Shown here: positions 18,074 to 28,941 of the stretch, in pieces
Layout of the letters: every line of letters begins with the position of its first letter
How positions within the stretch are numbered: position 1 is the first letter of the stretch
Origin: Diplonema papillatum
Taxonomy: Eukaryota; Euglenozoa; Diplonemea; Diplonemida; Diplonemidae
Length of the DNA: 64,000 nucleotides
Direction of reading: 5' to 3'
NCBI GenBank assembly: GCA_030068145.1
Contig: JAPJBO010000941.1
Coordinates: forward strand, 23,139-87,138
The notes under the pieces: model-generated
What the model saw: the letters and a program-made list of their open reading frames with translations, nothing else
Database searches by the model: none
Told to the model about the DNA's origin: nothing
Position numbers and translations under genes: made by a program

Positions 18074-19228
18074 AGTATTGCCAATGAGCTACTTTTCCCA
18101 CTCGAAGAGGTCAAACCCCGACAAAATACAGGAAAGGACGTACCGATTGTTCTCGATTGGGACGATTGGGACGGAAGTTTGCAGGAAGACACACCCGCGT
18201 TACGAGCATACGTGTCGCGTTGGGCTACCGGCGACTATTTGGATGCCGCAGCCGCAGCCATTTCGAGTGGACTTCACCGGGATCGAGTCGTATCTAGTGC
18301 ATCGAACGGCGAGTCATCGGCCACACCCATGGGTCCCCTTGCTGAGCTTCCTATCTGGCTTGGTGGGCTTTCCCTCTACATCTCGGTGGGTGGGGTAAAT
18401 TCTGGAGAACCTCCGTTGATAAGGCTCCACCGAGCCATGCTCAAACACGACGACGAAGCAGGAGCTTCAGGCTTGACACGAGCGGCCGTGAGCCTGTATC
18501 ACAAGTGTAAAGGCTCAGAAAATCTGATGCACGGGCTCTTGTGCGAAGCACCAGTCGACCGATTGGCAGATGAAATCGCCGACTGTGTTCGTCACATCAG
18601 CATGGTTGCCCTCATGCGACAAGCTGAGCGCATCACAGTCGGAACGGATAAGGCGATCCTGCACTTTGCTATCAATTGGGATTCGTTTCTTGCGACACTT
18701 CGGCAATTGGGAGCAACGTCCCAGGTTAGGTTGCGTCTAGCGCGAGCACTACTCGGGCAGTACCCTGGCAGGGTGGACAGCGCGGTACGATCCTTGGGGC
18801 CATCGGAGTGGATTGCTCTTTGCGCCATCGTGCAGAAAGTTAGCGTAGGGTTCGTTACCTCCTCCTCTGCAAACAAAACCAGTATTGACGACCAAGGCAC
18901 ACTAACAGATATTTGTGTTGTTGCCAGGCAAGAGAAATCTACAAGTTCGGGACAGTGCATTGTACTCTCTTTCGACGTCAAAGACTTTGGCTCGTTCTGC
19001 CGCGGCCTCCTTGTCATGGCTCTTCTCGACACGGGGTCTCCTGTGAACTTTCGCAAACGCTCCTTCACGCAAATGCGCCAGCCCGCCCGCTCTGAAAGCA
19101 GCGGAAATGGAAGCTGCTCCCTCGCATCGAGCAGCGACGCCGAAGACTCACCGCACCCGAAGCTGCTGCAAGATTCCACTCCAACGGGACCGACACAGTA
19201 CGTACAAGACGATCTCAGGTCTGTCTGA
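18074..19228 (+). CDS. Probable 3' exon of the PH-domain gene
   Basis: The frame is open from 18074 to TGA 19226-19228, about 384 codons. It has no good ATG near its start, and protein-like sequence begins at once (LLFPLEEVKP, DVPIVLDWDDWDGS), as expected for an internal or last exon. The middle is helical (RLADEIADCVRHISMVALMRQAERI; FAINWDSFLATLRQLG); the C-terminus is Ser-rich and polar (SSGNGSCSLASSSDAED). I recognise no domain. Its position and open start suggest it completes the PH-domain gene at 16711. Alternatively it is a separate gene whose 5' exon I cannot see. Confidence 0.55.
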   Translation, partial: SIANELLFPLEEVKPRQNTGKDVPIVLDWDDWDGSLQEDTPALRAYVSRWATGDYLDAAAAAISSGLHRDRVVSSASNGESSATPMGPLAELPIWLGGLSLYISVGGVNSGEPPLIRLHRAMLKHDDEAGASGLTRAAVSLYHKCKGSENLMHGLLCEAPVDRLADEIADCVRHISMVALMRQAERITVGTDKAILHFAINWDSFLATLRQLGATSQVRLRLARALLGQYPGRVDSAVRSLGPSEWIALCAIVQKVSVGFVTSSSANKTSIDDQGTLTDICVVARQEKSTSSGQCIVLSFDVKDFGSFCRGLLVMALLDTGSPVNFRKRSFTQMRQPARSESSGNGSCSLASSSDAEDSPHPKLLQDSTPTGPTQYVQDDLRSV

Positions 19229-20470
19229 CGTTCTTATCACCTCAGCACACGGCGCGGGGGTATTCAGGTCAGCGGAGTCCGGGCTAGTCGCTAGGTTTCC
19301 GGTCTTGTCGCGGCCCTGGGTGTGTCGGTACGGTGATCAAGCGTGCCAAAAGATTAAGGAGTGAATAGTGTCCGTGAAGTAAACACGAGGACGAGTTTGT
19401 TCTTGCGAAACTGACGTTGTTGACACTCAAATGTGGCAGACAACTGAAAACCCACCATGAGTGGCATGCGGGTTTTCGTCTATCGCAGTAAGTATTAGCG
19501 TAGCGTAGCCGAAACAGCTTTGCATCTACGGCCTGTTCATGCGCGGCGATGCAAATAGTTTAGGGGGTCGACTTACGATGACGGTCCAGTTTTCCTAATC
19601 TTCATAAAGTTGGGGGGGCGACTCATTATGCAGCCCCACCATGTAGCCTTGTGCAGTTCTTTATCAGTGCCTCTGCAACCGTGGGTTGTTGTGGCGAGCG
19701 CAATTAGTTCCACCCAACAAGACATTCTAACATTGTAAACCTCTGGACGATGCAAACGAGACAAGAAGTTCCCGCTTCAATTGGTGTTGACGAGCAAGAC
19801 AACGAGCCTGAAGTGGTTGCCAAAGAAGACAGTGTGGACTCGGACCGACAGTGATGGTGTGGCCGTTTTAGAACGTTCCTGCATCATCAACGTTGATGAG
19901 GAGTCGGAAAATGCAGAACTGGACGTTGTCGAGGAAAAGCGTCTGCAACACAAACAGAGGCAAGAGAGGCGCACCGATGACCCAGAAACAAAAGTGCCCC
20001 CTACACTTCGCAAGTTTACTTAGGTTGCCGATAGTTTATCTCACTTCCCGTTTCTGCTCCAGTACAGATAGCTCGAAAGCGGGTTCCCACTGGCTCCTGT
20101 TTTTTTTTTCCTTCTTTTTTGCAAAAGCGAATAGCCACACCGCTCAGGGTCGGAATGATAACGGGGTCCACGCACCTAAATGTACACTGCATAGTGGCTC
20201 GACCAAGCGGTCAGAAATCTTTTTATCCCTTTAGCTATGTCCATCGAGCAGTGGGAGCTAGTAAGTACAGGCACCATGAACCATGGGCCCACCGTGGCCT
20301 AGGCCACCGGTTGTGTCATTGGACCTCCTGAAGTTCATAAAGCACCCCAAATTTGGGTCCGGATCGGTGGGTTTCCATGTCGTTCTTACTGGTGCACCAG
20401 CCATTTTGTCAACCTTTTTCACTAGTAAAGCGACTAAATTTAGTCAACGCACCTTTTTTCACTTTTCCTA
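19229..20470. other. Intergenic, possible small upstream exons
   Basis: Mostly non-coding. Around 19750-20023 there are two acidic/charged, protein-like open stretches in different frames (starting MQTRQEVPASIG at 19750; INVDEESENAELDVVEEKRL near 19890). They could be 5' exons of the EF-hand gene, but no consistent splice model emerges. The rest shows nothing recognisable. Confidence 0.35.
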
Positions 20471-21022
20471 GTGCACCGTGTCCCGAACTTTACCATCACC
20501 GCTCCATCCTCGCATGCAGGCCTTCAACCTGAGCTTGAAGTCTCCCTGCCGGCAAGTGTCCGCCAAAGTCTAGGTCCCCGAACACTACATTTTCCTACAC
20601 CCCGCAGTGACGCACAGCTACCTCAAGCCATCCTCGCTGAGCTTGAGAACTCCGAGCACAACGAGCGGTATCCCATCTCAGCCGCTCTGCTTCGGTCGAC
20701 GATATCTGCACTCAACAAGACCTTCTCCGATGGCGTCATCGACCCAGGTGACAAGTTGATAATCATCCAACATGCGGTACGATTTTTGCTATGTAATTAA
20801 GGAAGTCAAATACCAACCCACCTTTCTCCACGAAACACCGCCGATTTCATATTTTTATTGCTGAGTTTTCCAACAGTGTCATGCATATCTGCTAGCATTC
20901 CTTTCCACTCACAGGTTCAGAAGCTGCGGCACATCTTCTTTCATCTCGACAAAAATAATTCGGGCGCCATCAACGCGCCTGACGTGTCTACCGTCGTTAG
21001 CAACTTTCAAGAGTACAAAGAG
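20471..21022 (+). CDS. EF-hand-containing exons (two exons)
   Basis: The first coding block runs to GCG at 20776 and is followed by a donor GTACGA. The second, 20915-21022, follows the acceptor CCACTCACAG and ends ...EYKE before the donor GTGTGT; both junctions are phase 0. The first block reads like a folded helical segment (LPQAILAELENSEHNERYPIS, IDPGDKLIIIQHA). The second has an EF-hand loop D-K-N-N-S-G-A-I-N-A-P-D flanked by helices (KLRHIFFHL, VSTVVSNFQEY): D1, N3, S5, the central G6 and I8 are present, with D rather than E at position 12. Only one EF-hand is visible. A phase-0 acceptor at 21502 would join it to the Arf-like domain. The 5' end is uncertain. Confidence 0.6.
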
Positions 21023-21501
21023 GTGTGTTACCTGTTCTACCCGTCTATCCGGTGTGTTCGTTACGGTACGGTACGCGGCGCTTCAGTCTCTGTCTTGTTG
21101 GAACCTGAAACAGGAAGCTAATCCGGCTACCGGCCTCCGGTGAAAATAAGAAATCTTGCAGTTAGTTTATAGGGGAGTCTAGGAGGCATCGCCCCCTGTG
21201 TGTCAGCGTGTAAAGCTCAGCCTCACACGTGCCATCCTTCGAAAAACACCTAGACCACTGGTAGTTCGAAAAACTACAAATGCCAGCAGGCTGCCATCTA
21301 TTCCATATGGTATCTCCTAGTGACACGTGCTCTTTCCTAGGATGAGCTTGCAACAAGACCCCTGCCTCAAAAACCATGAAGGCATCGGTATTGGCGGGCT
21401 CATGCTGTCCATCTCTGCATCCGCCAGGCACCCGAAATCCGAAAGTCCTGAAAATTGGGGACCCACGTAAAGCCATGAACTTTAACACACACTCGCAACA
21501 G
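21023..21501. other. Probable phase-0 intron between EF-hand and Arf-like exons
   Basis: Starts GTGTGT at 21023. The acceptor candidate CGCAACAG at 21494-21501 leaves a phase-0 exon start (PGTDPVPEL). It contains a 35-bp exact, out-of-frame copy of downstream coding sequence at 21383-21417. If the Arf-like gene instead starts at ATG 21478 or 21376, part of this is a 5' leader. Confidence 0.4.
21383..21417 (+). repeat. 35-bp exact duplicate of coding sequence at 21750
   Basis: CATCGGTATTGGCGGGCTCA and the following 15 bases recur identically at 21750-21784. There they encode IGIGGLMLSIS of the Arf-like protein; here they lie in another frame within the probable intron/leader. Spacing is 367 bp. 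Confidence 0.9.
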
Positions 21502-22170
21502 CCTGGCACTGATCCAGTTCCTGAGCTGCAAATGGAGATAGCGCAAAGCGACGCGACGGTGTCATTTCCCCGCGTAGCAGCAGTGCTGTTGACGAAGCTT
21601 TTCCCCAACGATGTCAAGAGAAGTCTGTTGTGCAAGCGACGCTGTCTCTTGCTAGGTCTGGAGTCAACGGGGAAAACCCGCCTGCTGAACCTTTTGAAGC
21701 AGAAAGGGGAAGAAGTCACGACGCCGACAATAGGCCAGCGGACAGAAGTCATCGGTATTGGCGGGCTCATGCTGTCCATCTCTGAAGTTGGAGGAAGCAC
21801 TGATCAGAGGAAGAATTGGTCAATGCACTCGAAGCATCTTGAATGTGTGCACGGCATCATCTTCTGTATCGACGCCGCCAAACCGAACATCGAGTTGTCC
21901 AAAAAGTACCTCAAAGACATCCTCGGTAGCAGGCACCTAAAGCACGTACCGCTTCTTGTGGTCGTGAACAACATTGCCGCGACCGACATCAACGCCATCA
22001 CCGATACCATGAAGTTGAACAAATACTGCAAAGCCGGGAAACGTGCATACCGTGTTCTTCCCCTCGACCGCTCGGCTCCGTCCACCGCCACTTCCGAGTT
22101 GCACTCGGCTCTGTTGTGGCTGGTCAACAAGCCGGAATCTTCGTTTGCTGACTCGAAGCGGTACGAATGA
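21502..22170 (+). CDS. Arf-like small GTPase with degenerate G motifs
   Basis: 222 residues from 21502 if spliced to the EF-hand exons; ATG 21478 would give 230 aa as a separate gene, ATG 21376 would give 264. The P-loop GLESTGKT (about residue 52 from 21502) is intact. The switch-I Thr is in TTPTIGQ, and the strand IGGLMLSISEVGGS replaces the usual WDxGGQ with SEVGGS, losing the catalytic Gln. The G4 position reads NNIAATD instead of NKxD, so guanine specificity is probably weakened. RVLPLDRSA sits where the G5 loop is expected. No N-terminal myristoylation Gly is seen. Arf-like proteins act in membrane and ciliary traffic; which ARL this is cannot be said. It may bind nucleotide without switching normally. 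Confidence 0.75.
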   Translation, partial: PGTDPVPELQMEIAQSDATVSFPRVAAVLLTKLFPNDVKRSLLCKRRCLLLGLESTGKTRLLNLLKQKGEEVTTPTIGQRTEVIGIGGLMLSISEVGGSTDQRKNWSMHSKHLECVHGIIFCIDAAKPNIELSKKYLKDILGSRHLKHVPLLVVVNNIAATDINAITDTMKLNKYCKAGKRAYRVLPLDRSAPSTATSELHSALLWLVNKPESSFADSKRYE

Positions 22171-24439
22171 ACGACGGTACTATGTCGTATTCATGACCGC
22201 TTTTTCTTCGAACACACAAACGACGGGAAACGTAACCTGAGCGCCCTATACGGTGGGTATTGCGGTAGGTAGATAGGTCAGTCCAACACACCCGTCGAGA
22301 TGTGCCCATGGTGCGACCCCGGACCCACATCATAGTGGAAACTGTCCGCGGGGTTTCACTCTCAGTGGGACGCCACATGCAGCCGTCGAAGCCCTAGGAT
22401 TCATTATTTGTTGCGAAAGTCATAATTATTGCTTATCGGTGCAAAGAAGCCCCGTATCTGTGGCTATGTGTGACATACGCGAACGTAGTGTGGAAACTAC
22501 CATTATTCGCGTGCGAAAGTGTGCTCCCTTCCAGGCTGCGGCCTGCCACGAGGAACCACCAACGCAAGCAACACCACCAGACGCGAATCGTGTGCAAAGT
22601 CTAATCGTTTCCCCACGGCCTTCTTCCTCCCTCACGGACAAAGTCTGCGAAGTTCTGCCTCGCCGATGCATTCCCAACCCAATAGGTAGCAAACGAGAGC
22701 TTCAGCCCGCAGTCCAACGGAATACCAGTCTGGAAATAAACCTCCTTCCCCTTGCCGCCAGTAGTACCAACCAAAGAACAAAACCTACGCTTTTTGCACG
22801 CACCATACGAATAGGTAGTTGAGTCGGAAGAAGTCAGTGCTCGACTGACCGTCGTTCTGTTTTTGTCAACGTCAGACATGGATTTGCAAGACTCCGTCTT
22901 ATCGGGCGACCATCGGAAAAGACCAGCCGGAAGGTCAGAAACCTACTTGGAAAATGGAGACCGTGAAGCTGGCCGAAACCACAGCGAACCAAGCACGCGG
23001 GTGATTGGCCTTGCTCGTGCCTCATGCTCCAAAACACAACAAAAGAAAACGTTTAACCGAGACACTCAAATCCGCGTTTCAAGGGGGCTTGACCTTTTTG
23101 CCATAGGCGCCCGGCACTACTACGGTTGCGTCCACCATGAGCTCACACCGCGGCGGAAATAGGTGTCATGTTCTGCCAAATCTGTTTCTTTGCCGAAGGG
23201 AAGAACATCCCGACCTACCGGCAGAGGCCTTCCCACGGAAAACCTTGGTTTGAAGTGGCGGTTGAACCGGCTTGAAGAGTAGACGTCAATCTTGGACTTG
23301 GCGTTCAGTGCGCCAGCGACTTGAAAGTTCTCTGCAGCGACATCGGAGCGAACAGTGTCCAGAACCTGAAACTCAACCCTTCTTTATGTTTGCAACGAAA
23401 CCATTTCAAGTACCACGCGCCCTTTGAAACAACGAAACAAGCATTTGTGAAAAAAAATGAATACCCACGGCAGACCTCAAGGAAACAATAAAAAGGGCCT
23501 GGCACACACTGCGGCTAGCGAAGTGGATGTGCTCTCCCCTGGAGAAACTGATGCAAGTCAATGTTCAGGCTCGCCTCGGTTGATTAGCACTGTGGATAAT
23601 ACGGTTTTTGTGAAACTGTGCCCCTGTACTCTGTTGGAATGCGCACGATCCGAAGTTCTTGCCCAGTGCTTTGCTCCTAGCTTCCTCTCTCCCTTCACTT
23701 CCCGAAACAAATGGAAGCCTAGTTCGAAATCTGCAGTTGCTTTGGCTGCCCCGTCTTGTTGCAGCGTTGTTTGTCCTTTTGAACACCGCCGCGTCGCGTA
23801 GTTCTCGATACGTCTTCGTCCGATCTGCTGTTCTATTCTACAACTGTTGTCGCGAAAGGTCGCGTTGCACTCCACAAGAGCAGGACGAGGGCGTGTTAAG
23901 TGCGAGGGTGCTAGACGGAAGTCGTCATCGGTCATTTTCTCTTGTCATTACCAAATTCTATGCAAGAACAAGGAGGCCGTATTGTGTGCTGGCTTGTCGC
24001 AACGCTGTGCAGCACTGCAGATCGACAGCAAGAGCAGCCCCTCAACAAGTCAGCAAGGCAACGCAAGTTGATGCATCGACGTGTCTTCGCCCAAGTTACA
24101 AGCAGCCATCAGTCATTTCAGAACGCTAAGCTCCTGCTCGCTCTGCGCTGGTCTGCTCGATGGTCATGAAGGCTCGGCCGCCTTTCGGCCAGCTTTCGAG
24201 CGATCCACACAAGCATTCTGCAGATGACGTCACTCGTGTTCCACGTGATCGACAGCTGAAAGAGGCGTGAACTACGACTCCATACCACCTACTGCACGGT
24301 CGGCTGCAGTCGGCTTTTTTTTCCGGGTGGAGTTCTGGTGTCATAAAAGGCCGGTTATCTCCTTACTGCAGGAGTGTAGGTTTTCAATATCGATAAGGTA
24401 TAAATTCACTTCGGCTTTGGTTTTCGTTTGCGCCACTCA
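22171..24439. other. Intergenic; no supported gene
   Basis: Short frames on both strands overlap one another and lack domain character. A polypyrimidine-AG string (TTATCTCCTTACTGCAG, about 24355-24371) lies upstream of the GlyRS start and could be a splice acceptor. Confidence 0.5.
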
Positions 24440-24532
24440 ATGCCACAGAGTCAAGTTTTAATCTACAGGCACGGGGCAGGGGAAGGTTTTGGGAAAATCG
24501 CGTTTCGTCGGTCTTTGATACGGTACGTCGCA

Positions 24533-26726
24533 ATGTGGTCGGAGTCCAATCCACTCCCCCCGCAGATCCCGGACTTCACCCGGACTGAGTTTGAAGACAC
24601 ATGCAAAAGGAGATTCTTTTACGGTCTTGGGTTCGACCCGTATGGCGGTGTTGCGGGTTTGTACGACTTCGGTCCTGTTGGCTGCCAGATCAAGAACAAC
24701 CTCATCAACATGTGGCGGCAACACTTCATCATGGAGGAGAACATGCTCGAAATTGAGACAACGGTGATGACCCCCGAAGATGTGTTCAAGACCTCTGGCC
24801 ACGTTGCGAAGTTCACGGACGTTATGGTGACAGATGCCGTCACTGGGGACTTCTTAAGAGTTGACAAATATATTGAAGAGTGGGTGGAAAAGAAGCTTGC
24901 TGACCCGAAGGCCAACCTGTCAGACACTCAGAAAGATGAGCTCAAGTTGCTTGGCATCAAGGCCGACGGCATGAGCATCCCTGAGTTTGAACACGAGATC
25001 AAGAAGTGGGACATCAAGAGCGTGAAGGGCAACGCGCTCACCGCACCCCGTGATGTCAACCTCATGTTCCCGACTAAGATCGGTCCCGGCGGTGACAAGG
25101 TGGGCTACCTGAGACCGGAGCTGGCCCAGGGTATTATGCTCAACTTCAAACGCATGCTCGAATACAACGGCGGCCGCATGCCATTCGCCGGTGCTGCCAT
25201 CGGCACAGCGTTCAGAAACGAAATCGCCCCAAGGAACAACCTGATCCGCGTGCGTGAGTTCACGCTGGCGGAGATTGAACACTTTCTTGACCCGCTTGAC
25301 AAGACGCACCCGAAGTTCGCGAGTGTGGCCGCTACTACGCTGTGGCTTCGCCCGAAAGACAGACAGGAAGCTGGCGAGGAAGATGCAGTCCTGATGTCCA
25401 TCGGCGACGCTGTGAAGAACAGTGTCGTCAACAACGAAACTCTTGGCTACTTTATGACACGTGTCCAAGACTTCCTCTTAAGCGTTGGTGTGAAGTACCT
25501 CCGCTTCCGTCAGCACCGGAAGGATGAGATGGCGCACTATGCAGCGGACTGCTGGGACTGCGAGTGCCTTACCAGCTTCGGCTGGGTTGAGTGTGTCGGT
25601 ATTGCTGACCGGTCTTGCTATGACCTGACATGCCACGGGAAGGAAAGAAAGGTGGACTTCTTTGCTTACGAGAAGTACCCGTCGCCGAAGATCGAGAGGG
25701 GCCTCGACAGAAAGATTGTGAAGGGCATCGTCAACAAACAGTTCCATCGCGAGTCTCAGGGCGTGATGGCGTTCCTCGAAGGCATTGAAGAAGACGAGGC
25801 ACTGAAGATGGAGCAGGAGCTTGCTGACAAAGGTTCCGTCGAGATCACCTACGGCGAAGACAAAAAAGCGACCATCACGCGCAACATGGTTTCCTTTGCG
25901 ATGGCGGACAAGAAGGTCAGCGGCCGTAGCTACGTGCCGTCGGTCATTGAGCCGTCGTTCGGTCTCGGACGTATCATCTACGCTATGCTCGAGCAGAGCT
26001 ACTGGGTGCGCAGAGACAAAGACGCTGACGACAAGAAGAACGAGAAGCGAGCAGTCTTCTCTCTCCCGGCTCGGATCGCCCCCTACAAGTGCACCGTTCT
26101 CCCCCTCAGCCCGAGCGTTCTCAGGGTATGCGAACCGACTTCCAGGATTATTCAAAGTGGGTGGGAACGCGGTGCATGGTCACTGACCGTGCTCGTCAAG
26201 CGAGGCTCGAGCCATGCCAGGCAGGACACTCGCTGCCCGTATCATTGTCACCTACCTGATGCCGTATGAACGCCGGTGCACTTTTAGCTGCACATCGTAA
26301 TTATGCCACCAATGAGAGCATCCGATGGCTGATGCGTGGCGTTGATTGACACGTTCAAGACAGGTTACCTTGATTGAACAGACGAATGAACTGTTTTCGA
26401 AGTCGTTGACAAATAATTGTGCTGGCTCTGGTGTCCTGCGGGTTGTCTTTGACCCGGGAACGCCCTGCGCCAGTCGCATCCATTGCTTTTACCTTTTTCG
26501 ACGTCACCTTTACCCACAGGAACCGTGGTGCACGGATATCATCGCGAAGTGGCGATCTGCGTTCGCGGCAATGGGCATCAGCTACAAGGTCGACGACAGC
26601 TCTCAGGGTATCGGCAAGAAGTACGCTCGCTCTGACGAAATTGGTGTTTCGTACAACCTGACCATTGACCCTGACACGAAGGCGAGCCAGAAGGTGACCT
26701 TGAGAGAGCGGGATTCAACAAAACAG
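24533..26726 (+). CDS. Glycyl-tRNA synthetase (class II, eukaryotic type)
   Basis: Charges tRNA-Gly with glycine. Exon 1 is 24533-26125 and exon 2 is 26520-26726, joined in phase 0. The donor is GTATGC at 26126, the acceptor TTTACCCACAG; a second GTATGC donor follows exon 2. About 600 aa are visible. The start MWSESNPLPPQIPDF matches the core enzyme; an in-frame ATG at 24440 adds a basic 31-residue leader that could target mitochondria. There is no WHEP domain. Catalytic features: FYGLGFDPYGGVAGLYDFGP; the eukaryotic insertion around DKYIEEWVEKKLADP; YLRPELAQGI; motif 2 FRNEIAPRNNLIRVREFT (about 227); motif 3 EPSFGLGRIIYAML (about 477). The C-terminal anticodon-binding domain spans the intron and ends KVDDSSQGIGKKYARSDEIGV and LRERDSTKQ. 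The last ~30-50 residues of the family are not found, so a further exon is expected. Confidence 0.95.
26126..26519 (+). other. GlyRS intron 1 (394 bp)
   Basis: Donor GTATGC, acceptor CGTCACCTTTACCCACAG, phase 0. Both sides match continuous GlyRS anticodon-domain sequence (TVLPLSPSVLR then EPWCTDIIAKWRSAFAAMG), so the junction is secure. Confidence 0.9.
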
Positions 26727-28941
26727 GTATGCATTATCCCGGGACCATACCTCATAGTGTACGCCTATACAAGCAATTTCTGAGTATTCAGGTACACGGG
26801 CGGAACACGGGCTCAGAAATCCAAGATTCAGGGGGACATGTATGTCCGATACGGACCTTTCTCCTTTGATGCAAAAAGCTTCAGTGGCTACACGAGCAAC
26901 GGACCTGCTCCAAGCCCCGGCGAGGCGATCGCGCCCTGCCTTCAGAACAAGCGAGAGGCAGCGCTAAGCACGTGTTCACGGCCACGAGCACCACGTGCGG
27001 AGCTGCAGACGGGAAGCAGACCTAGCGAGACTGTATGGGCGATGCAAACGACCCCGTCTTCCTCCTGCACACGCCTCTACTCGGCCACTACCCAGCCCTG
27101 CCCGGAGCCCTGCCAGCCGTCCCGCGTCTGCCCGGACCCCGCGACTTCTCACCTGCAAGCCAAGCCCGTTTTCTGCACTTTTCGTGTTTGGTTTTTGAAG
27201 CTTGGTGGTCGGTGGGCGGGGCTAGAAAGCTTTACGGTCAGGCTACACCGCAACACATGTTGGGTCAGCATGCCTACTCCGCTGCCTTTCCGTTGGGCTC
27301 TTGGTGGCAAGCCGTTAGCATACGCACCTTATGACAGCGACGTTGCGCGCCGCAAAGTCGTCCTGGTTTGTGCTGTCAGGACTGCAGAGCAGTCCAGGTC
27401 AGTGGGCTGGGAGCAGGAGCGAGGCTGAACTGGAGCTGCTCACGCGGGGGTCGAGTACCCCACGCGCATGAACGACAAACGCGGCCAATTTTCGTACTGC
27501 AAACACGAAAATTGAAAAAGAGAACGCTGGCAGCGTGTTTGGGAGAAGATTAGCCTAACGATCATATTCACTCACTATCATTCACTAACAGGCTAATCCC
27601 CCGAACAAACACACGCCTATTCTTTTTTAGGACTAACAATCTTGCGGGTTGCCCTTCAATGTATTGTGCAGGCCAAAAAGACGTAGGCAGCGTGTTTTGG
27701 AGGTTGATCAGAATTCCTTACCTGAATATACACAGGGTAAATACAAGTGGGAAAAACGATCAACCGGCACGCACAAAACCACCTTCCCCGTGCAACCAAG
27801 AACCCAGAACATTTTGAAAGCCACCGAGGGACCACTGGCTCTGCCCAGACAGGCGTACGTCTATTTTAACTCGTCCTTCCCTCTCTCGTGTGCATAAAAG
27901 TTCGATTCACATCCAACAACAACACAGATTACCCTCACCGTCGATCAGGCTCCGGGAGTTTTATGCGATTTGTGCACCGAGCGCCTTACGTGGGAAGCTG
28001 CTACGAGTCAGTACTGAAGACTTGGAGCCCACTACTACAGCTCGCGCGATCAATGCGAGAACCGTGTGCGGCAACACGTTTGGTGAGCACGCGGGTTTGT
28101 TTTCGCCTGCCCCTTCACCCTACTATCCCCAGCTGGAGGTGGACTTCTTCGTTCTTTTTCGGTGCCCAGTCGATTGGAAGGGTTCTCAGATGATCGCGCT
28201 GTTGAAAGTAGTCACTAACCTTCTTAATCCAGACAGACACTTTTGATGCCACGCTTGCGTGACTTGTCCCTGCTCAGAAACGTGTTTAGCGGCTTGCAGA
28301 GCGGAGTTCTTTTGTTAAAGACAGGCCACACAAGATCCCTTGAAGTGCCCGCTTTTTCTTCACTACGTTTCTTGATCCGCTCTTTTTCTCCGTTCACTCA
28401 TGCTTCTTTCGTTGCATCCTTTCCTGGATTCTAAATGCAGACGACGAACTTCATTCCCTTTTTTGTTTTTGTTTTCAACAGAAGCGATTTCCAGACTGCA
28501 ATCAGCGAACGTCTTTTCGTGGCATCAAGTGCGTCGTGCACGGTTCAGTGCTCTTGCCCTCCGTTCTGTTCGTTGTTTTGCCCTTCGACGTTCTCCGGTT
28601 GAATATCGTGCCAGTATTGGCAAGAGGGTTCGTGCCGAGTGCAAATGGACGTGAATCGTTGCTGACGCATTCAACGGGACACGCTTGTCCCGTTGAAAAG
28701 CGTGCCAACCCGGTAGCAATACTTCGTCCCAATACTTATGCAATACAGCCAAATTTGTAAACAAACGCTTGCTCAGGCGCAAGCCCGAACAGAGGGGGAT
28801 CGGATTTTGCGGAGAGCCACAAGGCAAGTCCACTGTTTACCGATCGGCAGTGTTGTTTAGTGCTTCTTTCAGTTCAAACTGACAGGGGTGTGTGAAGGCT
28901 ACAATTCGCCTTTCGTGCGCACACATGACGACGTGCCTGAC
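26727..28941. other. Downstream of GlyRS; no supported gene
   Basis: Begins with the GTATGC donor of GlyRS intron 2, so it should contain the final GlyRS exon, which I could not identify. The open frame at 26838-27428 is Pro/Ser/Thr-rich without domain signs. About 27518-27570 (GAGAACGCTGGCAGCGTGTT) is a dispersed repeat shared with about 54537-54590. A polypyrimidine-AG (TGCTTCTTTCAG) at about 28860-28871 precedes the next gene. Confidence 0.5.

Noticed and set aside
26838-27428. 196-aa frame as a possible last GlyRS exon
   Set aside because: It does not resemble the GlyRS C-terminus, and the frame after the candidate acceptor near 26791 stops early.
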